This document shows, piece after piece, positions 1 to 5,762 of a DNA stretch of 7,037 nt. How positions within the stretch are numbered: the stretch's first letter is position 1; each line of letters opens with the position of its first letter. The notes beneath the pieces are model-generated. The model had not been told where the DNA came from, searched no databases, and was given only the letters and a program-made list of their open reading frames with translations. This DNA comes from Dehalococcoidia bacterium. GTDB lineage: Bacteria; Chloroflexota; Dehalococcoidia; Dehalococcoidales; W693. Made by a program: the position numbers and the translations under genes. The DNA lies in assembly GCA_011170385.1 (NCBI GenBank), contig DUFE01000080.1, forward strand, positions 1-7,037, given 5' to 3'.

Positions 1-324
1 AAGTATGGGTTCTAAGCCTGTATAATACTCACCAACATATTCACCTGCCGTTAGAGATCCTGACTCTATGGCTGGCAATATGACCGGTCGTGCGTAACCT
101 AAATCCCCACAACGACGGACCTCCCATGTAAATTTGCCATCTGTGCGCTCCAAAAGTAGTGATGCCATTTCCTCAAGCGCCGTAACTACGGGATGACCGG
201 CGCCCCCAAGGCTACCGACAGTCCAGGTGATGGTTTCATCTTGATCCTCCGTACATGCGGTAAGAGGCATAACGCCAACCAATAGCATGATCAACGCTGC
301 CAACAAAGGTACCACTTTCTTCAT
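1..324 (-). CDS. TRAP transporter substrate-binding lipoprotein (DctP-like), N-terminal part
   Basis: The first 108 codons of an extracytoplasmic solute-binding protein; the rest lies beyond the left edge. Residues 1-23 form a lipoprotein signal peptide: MKK, a hydrophobic core, then the lipobox LTAC with the lipidated Cys at residue 24. The mature part has the DctP-family N-terminal pattern: GHPVV near residue 50, a helix with ALEEMASLL, then DGKFTWEVR, a G-D-L-G turn, and an 'AIESGSLTAGEYVGEYYTGLEP' type segment matching the ligand-domain strand where family members read 'G.vdm....~y.~~~~P'. The family binds carboxylates or other organic acids outside the membrane and passes them to DctQM permeases; the ligand cannot be inferred here. 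The start at 324 is set by AGGAGG at 331-336, six bases upstream. No permease genes are in view; they may lie further left. Family assignment is by pattern only. Confidence 0.72.
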   Translation of the reverse strand, partial: MKKVVPLLAALIMLLVGVMPLTACTEDQDETITWTVGSLGGAGHPVVTALEEMASLLLERTDGKFTWEVRRCGDLGYARPVILPAIESGSLTAGEYVGEYYTGLEPIL

Positions 325-509
325 TCTTCTCCTCCTGATATGTTTATGTGATTCACAATTACCTTATTATCAAGTGCTTTTTATTTTCTAAAGTATCAAC
401 TAGTGAAAGTTATTCATTTATGTTTCGTTTCTTTATGATCATTTATATCAACACTCGCATTACCATACAGTTCGGGCTGCTTTATTTTGTAGTACTGGCG
501 GCATGGTTT
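325..509. other. AT-rich intergenic spacer before the TRAP protein gene
   Basis: No gene is visible here. On the minus strand it carries the AGGAGG ribosome site at 331-336. There are several TTGATA-like hexamers around 360-410, but none has a convincing partner at 16-18 bases, so I do not call a promoter. No hairpin followed by a T-run is seen after the methyltransferase-like gene. Confidence 0.5.
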
Positions 510-1117
510 CTATTCAATAGCTAATTTTCTGGTTTCCGGTATGCCGATCCATTTTGGTGTTCTATTCATATATTGGCGATAGTCTTCGCCAAAATGTTCA
601 AGGCATTGACGTTCTTCATAACCTGCACGCTGTATTACTGAAACTGGATATAACAACCAGTACAATAGAAATATACATGAAGCCGAAGCTATACTTATCC
701 CTAGATAAGTCAAAAAAGGCAGATATACATAGGGTGTCTGGAATAGCGATACAATCCTGTGGTAACGGGTTTATTAGGCGGGCTAAAAGCAAACTGCACC
801 ATCACTATCGTAAGCATAACTAATCCGGATAAAATAATGGTAAGACCTACATAAAACCACGTTGTCCCTAATTTCAGGGGCAGGAAAACAGAGTATATAT
901 TAAGGAGGAAAAATAACAGCCAAAAAAAATAGGCGTTTACTTTTTCAATCTTACTATACTGCACGTTACTTGGTAGCCGTATGGGAATCTCCCTTTTCCT
1001 TGTTGAATCTTTACTAAATCTATTGGTTAAACTCGGGAAAAACAAAATAAAGAGAACATAGGACATAAAAATCCAGGCATTCCACAAACCAATATCAAAA
1101 GCTGGTATAAGTGACAT
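510..1117 (-). pseudogene. Isoprenylcysteine carboxyl methyltransferase (ICMT)-like membrane protein, frameshifted
   Basis: Two adjacent frames together make one protein of about 202 residues, the usual size of bacterial ICMT/PEMT-like integral membrane methyltransferases. The first (1117 to 710, 135 residues) has hydrophobic segments near residues 11-30, 61-80 and 86-111, then the family hallmark TGLYRYSRHPMY. It stops at TGA 710-712. The second frame (read from 713 to 510) continues the fold: another hydrophobic segment, then GYEERQCLEHFGEDYRQYMNRTP, with the conserved EE and the FG..Y..Y ending. The break lies in a run of six T (712-717 on this strand); seven T would restore one reading frame. 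The second part begins with TTG and has no ribosome site, so independent translation is unlikely. GGGAGGG at 1123-1129 supports the start at 1117. Family members use S-adenosylmethionine; the substrate is unknown. Decay, phase variation, ribosomal slippage or a sequencing error are all possible. Confidence 0.75.
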
Positions 1118-1152
1118 TATTTCCCTCCCTTATAATACATGACAAAATTAAC

Positions 1153-1183
1153 ATTATATACCACTATGTCAAAAAATAATCAA
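1153..1183 (-). promoter_or_regulatory. Possible promoter for the ICMT-like gene
   Basis: TTGATT at 1178-1183 and TATATA at 1155-1160 (minus strand) are 17 bases apart. An overlapping perfect TATAAT lies at 1153-1158, at a less good 19-base spacing. Transcription would begin about 30 bases before the start codon. The surroundings are AT-rich, so chance matches are likely. Confidence 0.35.
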
Positions 1184-1189
1184 GTATAT

Positions 1190-1466
1190 CATGGGCAATA
1201 GAAACCTGGTTTCTTCTAAAATATTAAAATTATTGATACAGTAACCGTGTCAATTCCGGCATTATAAATCGCTGCTCTACAATCTTGATAGATACCGAAA
1301 TATTCATCTTCCACTGGTAATATCAACCTGTTTTCCGTGTAATCAATAAGAAATCTAACGATAACCTCGCCGCTAGAATAAGTAATTCCGCTTCGATAGC
1401 CATGGTTTATAAACTACCTGTTATATAAGGTTATGGGTAGGATAATTGCGGTATAATTAAAGCTAG
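1190..1466. other. Gene-poor spacer with a start-less coding-like fragment
   Basis: No complete gene is seen. On the minus strand, 1413 to 1216 is open for 65 codons between stops and reads like protein, with segments such as SGEVIVRFLIDYTENR, LILPVEDEYFGIYQDCR and AAIYNAGIDTVTV. It lacks an ATG, GTG or TTG near its beginning. A 26-codon ATG frame (1403 to 1323) overlaps it in another frame and has no merit. I read the 65-codon stretch as the possible tail of a decayed gene of unknown family. The plus strand shows nothing convincing before the recombinase relic. Confidence 0.3.
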
Positions 1467-1583
1467 CAAAACCATCCCAAGATAGTCTCAAAACGCCTAG
1501 GGCACGCAAATATCGGTATTACACTGGATACATACTTACATGTACTACCGGGCATGCAGGATGAAGCATCAGAAAATATTTGA
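1467..1583 (+). pseudogene. Tyrosine recombinase (phage integrase) C-terminal relic
   Basis: About 38 codons preserve the end of a phage-type tyrosine recombinase catalytic domain: HPKIVSKRLGHANIGITLDTY followed by LHVLPGMQDEASENI and a stop at 1581-1583. This matches the family box 'hPk.VserLGHasi.iTLdtYsHvlp.mq.eA'. It contains the second catalytic His (in LGH, codon 1503-1505) and the nucleophilic Tyr (codon 1533-1535). Everything upstream is gone: an in-frame TAG sits at 1464-1466. A Leu-Lys-Leu-Ala-coding stretch at about 1457-1468 in a different frame may be the slightly earlier helix, displaced by a frameshift. The Arg-containing boxes cannot be found. The fragment cannot be active. 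Its position beside tRNA-Lys suggests a once-integrated element, though the fragment could also have arrived by other rearrangement. Confidence 0.82.
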
Positions 1584-1656
1584 TACCATGATTTGCTGAG
1601 AGAATGAAAATAGAAATAAAGAAGTAAATATTGGTAAATGGTGTTGGATCTGAACG

Positions 1657-1729
1657 TGAGCCGCGGAGGACTCGAACCTCCAACCGGCTGATTAAGAGTC
1701 AGCTGCTCTGCCAGTTGAGCTAGCGGCCC
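1657..1729 (-). tRNA. tRNA-Lys (anticodon CTT)
   Basis: All four arms fold without gaps over 73 bases. The acceptor stem GGGCCGC pairs with GCGGCTC (one G-T pair) and the discriminator is A. The D stem is GCTC/GAGC. The anticodon stem is GCTGA/TCAGC around loop CTCTTAA, giving anticodon CTT, which reads the Lys codon AAG. The variable loop has five bases. The T stem is GGAGG/CCTCC with loop TTCGAGT. The 3' CCA is not encoded and must be added after transcription. The 3' end faces the recombinase relic. Confidence 0.96.
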
Positions 1730-1759
1730 GCATTATCTGTAGCAATGTCTCTGTTCAGT

Positions 1760-1789
1760 ATTTTAGCAACTATCGCATATCTTTATCAA
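1760..1789 (-). promoter_or_regulatory. Promoter of tRNA-Lys
   Basis: TTGATA (1784-1789) and TAAAAT (1760-1765) on the minus strand are separated by 18 bases, each one mismatch from the sigma70-type consensus. The predicted start near 1753 leaves a leader of about 24 bases before the mature tRNA, a normal distance. Confidence 0.6.
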
Positions 1790-1800
1790 CTTCCCGTGAT

Positions 1801-1872
1801 TTATCAATATCTAAAGCGCCTCTTATACAACCAAAAGTTACTATTGATAATCAAAGCCGCCTGTTATAGAAT
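1801..1872 (+). promoter_or_regulatory. Candidate promoters of the repeat-protein gene
   Basis: Two candidates are visible. TTGATA (1844-1849) and TAGAAT (1867-1872) have an exact 17-base spacing and one mismatch each. Their start near 1879 would fall inside the ribosome site, giving an almost leaderless transcript. The weaker pair TTATCA (1801-1806) and TATACA (1824-1829), also at 17 bases, would give a leader of about 55 bases and keep the ribosome site. Both lie back to back with the tRNA-Lys promoter. Confidence 0.45.
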
Positions 1873-1890
1873 TAACGGGGGTGTTAAGCT

Positions 1891-3540
1891 ATGCAAGATA
1901 GTAACAACGAACCTTCTGGTGCCAATGGACGGGAAGGCACTTTTCCCAGAGACGTAGATACGCTAGAAGATAAAGCTGCCTTATTAAAGGAAGCCATATC
2001 TTCCACCAGAAAGCAAGATAAATCCTCTAAAGAAGCCGCCGAATTGGCCCTGAAGATTGCCCGTGAGGCTATAGATATAGCTAAAGATATCAGCAAGTCC
2101 AGTAAGAAGGCTACCGAGATAGCCCAAAAAGCATCGCAGGAAGCTGTTAGACGTGCCGTTTTAATAACCAAAGCAGCTGAATATGCGGCTGATTCTTATA
2201 AAAGGGAGTTTGAGCAAGCAATCAGAAACGCCGAAAGATCAAGCATCTGGGCTAAAGAGAACGCTGAGGAAGTAATAAGGGAATCTCAAGAGATACTAAC
2301 CACTGCCAAAGAAACGGTTGATTCATCCAAAGAGATGGTGAAGGAAGCTATCAGGGAATCAAGAAAGGCGTTAAAACGAATTGAGAAATCGGCAAGAACA
2401 GCCAGTGAGACGGCTGGTGAAGCGCTGGGTATCTCCCAGGAGGCTATAAGCATTGCCGGGAAAACGGACAAGTCGGTCAAGAAAGCTTCTGAGGATGCCA
2501 TAAATATTTCGCTCAAGTCCATTAGCAGAGCCGAAGAGATTGAAAGGGCGAACAAGGGTATCGCAGAGGTATACAAGAACGCCTCTCACGAAGCAGTCAA
2601 CCGTGCCAGCAAGGCAGCTAAGGAAGCCCAAGAAGTAGCTGAAACCTATAGCAAGGCTTTCAAGAAGGCGATTGCCAAAGCCGAGGAAGCAGCGATTATC
2701 TCTCGAGAGGCGGTGAGCAAAGCTGAAGAAACAGCTATGTCTCTCAAAGAGAAGACATCAGAGGCGAATATGTCTTCAAGTAAAGCCATAGATATAGCCG
2801 AGAAAGCCAGAAAGTCGGCTATAGAAGCGGCAGCTAAATCATCTCTTGCCTCACAAGAAGCATCGGAAAGGGCTGAAGAAGCGGCAAAATCGGCAAATGA
2901 AGCCTCGCAGGACGCCATAAGGGCATCGCAGGAGACCATCGAAAGAATATTCCAGATAAGCGAAGAGTCTAAGTCTGCCGTTGCTGAATGGATACAGAAA
3001 TCACAGGAGGCTGTGAGGAAAGCCGAAGAAGCGGCAAGTTCGGCAAAGGCGGTCTCCGAAGACGCCATAAAGGCAGCTCAGGAGGTGATTCATCGAGCTG
3101 AAGAGATAAGCCGTTCTTCGCGAGAGGCGGCTCAAACAGCGATACAGGCATCAAAAGAAGCGGCACGTGCCGCCAAAAAAGCCGCCGAAGAAGCGGCATC
3201 CGGCTGGGGTAAGCTCTTCAAAGGGCTTGTAGGCGATGCCGCTGATGCAAGCTCCAAATCCGGGCAAGCACACGTGCCTGCAACCAACATACAGTCAGAG
3301 GTTAGCGATGAGGTTTCTGAGGAAGCTGCTGAAGCAATCGCCGGGGCTTTAGACGAAATCAAGACGATAGATGCTGGTGAAACTGTGTGTGGTTATGATG
3401 ATGAGGATGAAGAAAAGAAAAAAGCACTGGCAGAAGAACGCCAGAAGAAAGCCCAGTCCCGCCTTGATTCGCTGACTAAAATGTTCCTCTCCAGCAAGAA
3501 CAACCGCACCAGCGACGAAGATAGCAGCGAAGAGTCTTAA
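1891..3540 (+). CDS. Ala/Glu/Lys/Ser-rich 25-residue-repeat coiled-coil protein (549 aa)
   Basis: Not recognised as a named family. After a polar N-terminus (1-31), residues 32-438 are tandem helical repeats of 25 residues, paired into 50-residue units starting at 32, 82, 132, 182, 232, 271, 321, 371 and 421. Most begin S-Q-E-A or a variant, followed by a pattern like xxRAEEAAxSxxEAsxDAIxA. Proline and glycine are almost absent, so a continuous rod is likely. A period of 25 equals two heptads plus a hendecad (25 residues in 7 turns), which predicts a nearly straight or weakly twisted bundle. Residues 439-448 (WGKLFKGLVG) break the pattern and could be a short amphipathic helix. The tail is acidic (YDDEDEE, then a last short helix, ending DEDSSEES), with the only Cys at 500. 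No signal peptide or membrane segment is seen, so it is probably cytoplasmic. GGGGGTG at 1877-1883 supports the ATG at 1891. It converges with the tubulin-like gene. A scaffold or filament partner is my inference; LEA-like stress proteins are an alternative. Confidence 0.85.
   Translation: MQDSNNEPSGANGREGTFPRDVDTLEDKAALLKEAISSTRKQDKSSKEAAELALKIAREAIDIAKDISKSSKKATEIAQKASQEAVRRAVLITKAAEYAADSYKREFEQAIRNAERSSIWAKENAEEVIRESQEILTTAKETVDSSKEMVKEAIRESRKALKRIEKSARTASETAGEALGISQEAISIAGKTDKSVKKASEDAINISLKSISRAEEIERANKGIAEVYKNASHEAVNRASKAAKEAQEVAETYSKAFKKAIAKAEEAAIISREAVSKAEETAMSLKEKTSEANMSSSKAIDIAEKARKSAIEAAAKSSLASQEASERAEEAAKSANEASQDAIRASQETIERIFQISEESKSAVAEWIQKSQEAVRKAEEAASSAKAVSEDAIKAAQEVIHRAEEISRSSREAAQTAIQASKEAARAAKKAAEEAASGWGKLFKGLVGDAADASSKSGQAHVPATNIQSEVSDEVSEEAAEAIAGALDEIKTIDAGETVCGYDDEDEEKKKALAEERQKKAQSRLDSLTKMFLSSKNNRTSDEDSSEES
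1984..3204 (+). repeat. Tandem in-frame 150-bp repeats (50-residue units)
   Basis: Units begin at bases 1984, 2134, 2284, 2434, 2584, 2701, 2851, 3001 and 3151, the last one partial. Spacing is 150 bases except the unit at 2584, which is 117 bases, shorter by exactly 11 codons. Units at 2851 and 3001 are the most alike: I count 26 of 50 identical residues, and they share DNA blocks such as gaagaagcggcaa and gacgccataa. Each unit itself contains two related 75-base halves. Confidence 0.85.
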
Positions 3541-3549
3541 CCCTTTCAG

Positions 3550-4725
3550 TTAAAGAAGCGAGGGAATGTCCTTGAAGGCTTCTTCCAGTCCACGGTTACC
3601 CCACTCAATACCGCCCTGCCGCCTCTTGTTGAGCGCTATATGGTCAATAGCCTTGGCAAAGTAATCTATCACCTTTCTGGAATTTACAAGCTCTGAAAGT
3701 ATTACTGTTACCTCTAAAGAGCCCTTGCCCCTAGGATAATCACCGCTGCGTATAATCGCTTCCGAAGCCATATCCTTCAGCGAAGCCGAAAGCTCCTTTA
3801 TCAAGTCCATATTCATCGCTTCGTAAGGTGCCGTTAACAGATAAAGAGCCTTTCTGGAATCGGTCGGGTTACATTTCAGCGAAAGCTCGTCTAGGGCTTC
3901 GCTTATAGATTGAACACCTCTCTGTGTTTCACCGCTTTTATCACGGAAATCGTTGCTTTTTTCAAACGGGAGCTTGATACGGCGCACTTTCTCCGTGCCG
4001 TAGCCGATCACCGTCCAACCGGAAAGCGTCTGTATGATGTCCCCAGCATCAAGCACCCTCGAGCCGATGTATTTGGCTTCGGTTTCTTCGCCGGCGCATA
4101 GCACATTGTATAACGGCTTGACTACCATGTAGTTTATCTTTGACAGGTTATTCCTTATAGAAGCGTTCTTTCTTATGTACCTCTGGTTATCCACCAGGAA
4201 GACGGCATCAGCCACCAGGTAAGAGGATTTAAGGCAGGTGCCCACATTAAAGACTGACCTTTCTTCGGTAACCTCTTCATACTGGAATGGAAGGACGATT
4301 AGGTTATATACCGGCTTTTCCGTATAGCGTTCTTTAAGCTGCTGCGTCAGTACCGATATAGAGCCGGAGCCGGTGCCGCCGGCAGCCGATGCTACAACCA
4401 GTATGGCATCCGTTTCCGGAAGCTTTTCTGCCGCCCGAATGCTCTCGATAATCTTGTCCCCGTCTTCCCTGGCTATCTCGGCGCCTATTTCATTCATCTT
4501 TCCGACGCCGTGCCCACCGGTCTTTTTACTGCCAATTAGGATCCTGTGGCGAAAATCTGGTTTTATGTAATAGAGCCCACTTAAATCAGCAATGTCCGTA
4601 TTAACCGCTACCGCATTTGTGATTATGTCAATGCCGCGCTGAATGTGAGCCACTTTGTTCAGGCGGGCGAACTCATCAGCAATCCTGCCACCGCACTGAC
4701 CGCACCCTATAACCATCAACTTCAT
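3550..4725 (-). CDS. Tubulin-superfamily GTPase, CetZ/FtsZ-like (391 aa)
   Basis: A GTP-binding protein expected to polymerise into filaments in the cytoplasm. Counting from the ATG at 4725, it begins MKLMVIGCGQCGGRIADEF (nucleotide loop T1, 7-13), has VNTDIADL (T2, about 41-48), TGGHGVGKMNEIG (T3, 69-81), and the tubulin signature GGTGSGS at 116-122. The T7 loop region reads RVLDAGDII (223-231): Asp226 and Asp229 keep the spacing of the two catalytic Asp of FtsZ (209 and 212 in E. coli), but the Asn at the start of that loop appears replaced. A C-terminal domain follows (ALYLLTAP near 293-300 onward). The protein ends at DIPSLL with no long linker or FtsA/ZipA-binding tail, so it is probably not the division FtsZ. 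The MKLxxIGxGQxGG start resembles archaeal CetZ. An in-frame TTG at 4803 lies in a promoter hexamer; GGAGGT at 4732-4737 fixes the start. CetZ-like versus a diverged FtsZ paralogue is not settled. Confidence 0.88.
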   Translation of the reverse strand: MKLMVIGCGQCGGRIADEFARLNKVAHIQRGIDIITNAVAVNTDIADLSGLYYIKPDFRHRILIGSKKTGGHGVGKMNEIGAEIAREDGDKIIESIRAAEKLPETDAILVVASAAGGTGSGSISVLTQQLKERYTEKPVYNLIVLPFQYEEVTEERSVFNVGTCLKSSYLVADAVFLVDNQRYIRKNASIRNNLSKINYMVVKPLYNVLCAGEETEAKYIGSRVLDAGDIIQTLSGWTVIGYGTEKVRRIKLPFEKSNDFRDKSGETQRGVQSISEALDELSLKCNPTDSRKALYLLTAPYEAMNMDLIKELSASLKDMASEAIIRSGDYPRGKGSLEVTVILSELVNSRKVIDYFAKAIDHIALNKRRQGGIEWGNRGLEEAFKDIPSLL

Positions 4726-4731
4726 ATCGTT

Positions 4732-4737
4732 ACCTCC
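4732..4737 (-). promoter_or_regulatory. Ribosome binding site deciding the tubulin-like start
   Basis: GGAGGT lies six bases upstream of ATG 4723-4725. This selects the MKL start over the longer TTG frame at 4803, which would add 26 residues unlike any tubulin N-terminus. Confidence 0.85.
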
Positions 4738-4774
4738 ACTACCAGCATTCGTAACAATGGGAATTGTTTCTATT

Positions 4775-4803
4775 AGTGTATCACAATCGGCGATACTTAC
4801 CAA
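4775..4803 (-). promoter_or_regulatory. Possible promoter of the tubulin-like gene
   Basis: TTGGTA (4798-4803) and TACACT (4775-4780) on the minus strand are 17 bases apart, each four of six to consensus. A start near 4768 would leave a leader of about 43 bases that includes the ribosome site. Confidence 0.4.
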
Positions 4804-4908
4804 TATATACGGGGGATAGTAATATTCTTCTTGTAAAACTTAAATTTCCTATAGATTTTACTTTTTTCGATCACTCACGTCAACATCAATGCTTATTCAG
4901 GCTAATAT

Positions 4909-4937
4909 TTTTAATTTTCTCTCTTCGCCGTTATAAT
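4909..4937 (+). promoter_or_regulatory. Possible promoter of the dnaJ-like gene
   Basis: A perfect TATAAT at 4932-4937 with only a weak upstream hexamer (TTTTAA, 4909-4914, 17-base spacing). Transcription from about 4944 would leave some 36 bases before the ATG at 4980. No heat-shock operator such as a CIRCE-type inverted repeat is visible between the divergent genes. Confidence 0.45.
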
Positions 4938-4979
4938 AGTAAAGCACTATTTTTATTACCTGCCAGTACTAATGATTAT

Positions 4980-5762
4980 ATGAAAGATTATTACAATATT
5001 CTCGGCGTTCCGGAAAATGCCAGCGACCATGAGATAAAGAAGGCATTTAGGAAGCTTGCCTTCAAGCACCACCCCGACACCAATCCTGGCAATGAAAAAC
5101 AAGCCGAAGAACGGTTTAAAGAAATCAACGAAGCTTATGCCATTCTTGGCGATAAGGTAAAGCGGCAGCAATACGACCTTGCCCGCAAGGGTGGCTTTAC
5201 CGGTACTGGATATGGTGGCTATAGCTACTCACAGCAGGACATATTCCGCGACGCCTTCTCCAATCAAGCGACTATAGACGAGCTGGTGCGTATGTTTGCT
5301 CAGGCCGGCTTGAGGTTTGACCCGGAATTCTTAAACCGCGTTTTCTTTGCCAGCGGCAGCTCCGGCTTTGGCTTCTATTCCGGCTCTACCATTCCTGGGC
5401 AGAGGTTTTATACCTACAAGCCGAACTGGTTCGAGCGGCAACTCATTAAAGTAGTTAACAAAATCGGTGGATTTATCTTGCGCAAGTTACTCGGCATCGA
5501 TTTCACATCAATTGACAGACGAAGCTTGGATTATCACACCGAGCTGGAGCTATCCACTGAAGAAGCTGCTGGTGGCGGTGAGAAAGTAATAAACTATAAG
5601 AGGGGCAACCGTAATAAGAAGCTGATGGTAAAAATCCCGCCCGGAGTAAAAACAGACACCAGAATCAGGCTTAAGGGTATGGGATTAACCGATAATAAAA
5701 AAACGGGAGATCTCTATCTCCACGTTAGGATAATAGATCGGGAGCCGCTCAATCCGAGCTAG
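4980..5762 (+). CDS. DnaJ-like J-domain co-chaperone without zinc finger (260 aa)
   Basis: The J domain fills residues 1-65: DYYNILGV, helix II with EIKKAFRKLAFKHHPDTNPG, the HPD motif at 31-33 that stimulates Hsp70 (DnaK) ATPase, and the helix III/IV region ending INEAYAILGD and RQQYD. A Gly/Tyr-rich linker follows (GGFTGTGYGGYSYS, about 71-84), then a region of about 100 residues that I do not recognise, rich in Phe and Arg. A partial DnaJ C-terminal domain starts near 185 (YHTELELSTEEAAGG), with VKIPPGVKTDTRIRLKGMG and GDLYLHVRI close to the end. The CxxCxGxG zinc-finger repeats are absent and only one C-terminal beta-domain is present, so it is shorter than DnaJ or CbpA. The start at 4980 is chosen because the frame upstream to 4764 codes for unlikely Phe/Leu-rich sequence and lies before the promoter; no good ribosome site is seen. 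It is divergent from the tubulin-like gene, perhaps sharing regulation. Confidence 0.88.
   Translation: MKDYYNILGVPENASDHEIKKAFRKLAFKHHPDTNPGNEKQAEERFKEINEAYAILGDKVKRQQYDLARKGGFTGTGYGGYSYSQQDIFRDAFSNQATIDELVRMFAQAGLRFDPEFLNRVFFASGSSGFGFYSGSTIPGQRFYTYKPNWFERQLIKVVNKIGGFILRKLLGIDFTSIDRRSLDYHTELELSTEEAAGGGEKVINYKRGNRNKKLMVKIPPGVKTDTRIRLKGMGLTDNKKTGDLYLHVRIIDREPLNPS

Noticed and set aside
554..823. Plus-strand open frame across the methyltransferase-like break
   Set aside because: It is antisense to clear family motifs, has no ribosome site and no recognisable protein character.
1745..1957. Plus-strand open frame upstream of and into the repeat gene
   Set aside because: It covers the tRNA promoter and the repeat-gene promoters, lacks a ribosome site, and overlaps the repeat gene in another frame.
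2646..3068. Long minus-strand open frames inside the repeat gene (also at 1884-2171, 2286-2576, 2371-2631, 2969-3199 and 3132-3362)
   Set aside because: They are Ala/Ser/Leu-rich mirror readings of the biased repeat codons, with no ribosome sites or domains.
1984..3204. CRISPR array or satellite-type DNA repeat
   Set aside because: The 150-base repeats are diverged, in frame and without spacers; they are protein repeats.
3537..3553. TTAAC and GTTAA inverted repeat around a seven-base loop, between the two convergent stop codons
   Set aside because: Only five A/T-rich pairs and no T-run in either direction; it mainly reflects two TAA stops facing each other, so it is not called a terminator.
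4726..4803. Longer tubulin-like start at TTG 4803
   Set aside because: A strong GGAGGT directly precedes the MKL start, and the TTG lies in the probable -35 hexamer.
4764..4979. N-terminal extension of the J-domain protein
   Set aside because: The frame is open but codes for Phe/Leu/Arg-rich sequence typical of untranslated AT-rich DNA, contains the likely TATAAT, and overlaps the divergent promoter; J domains normally begin at the very N-terminus.
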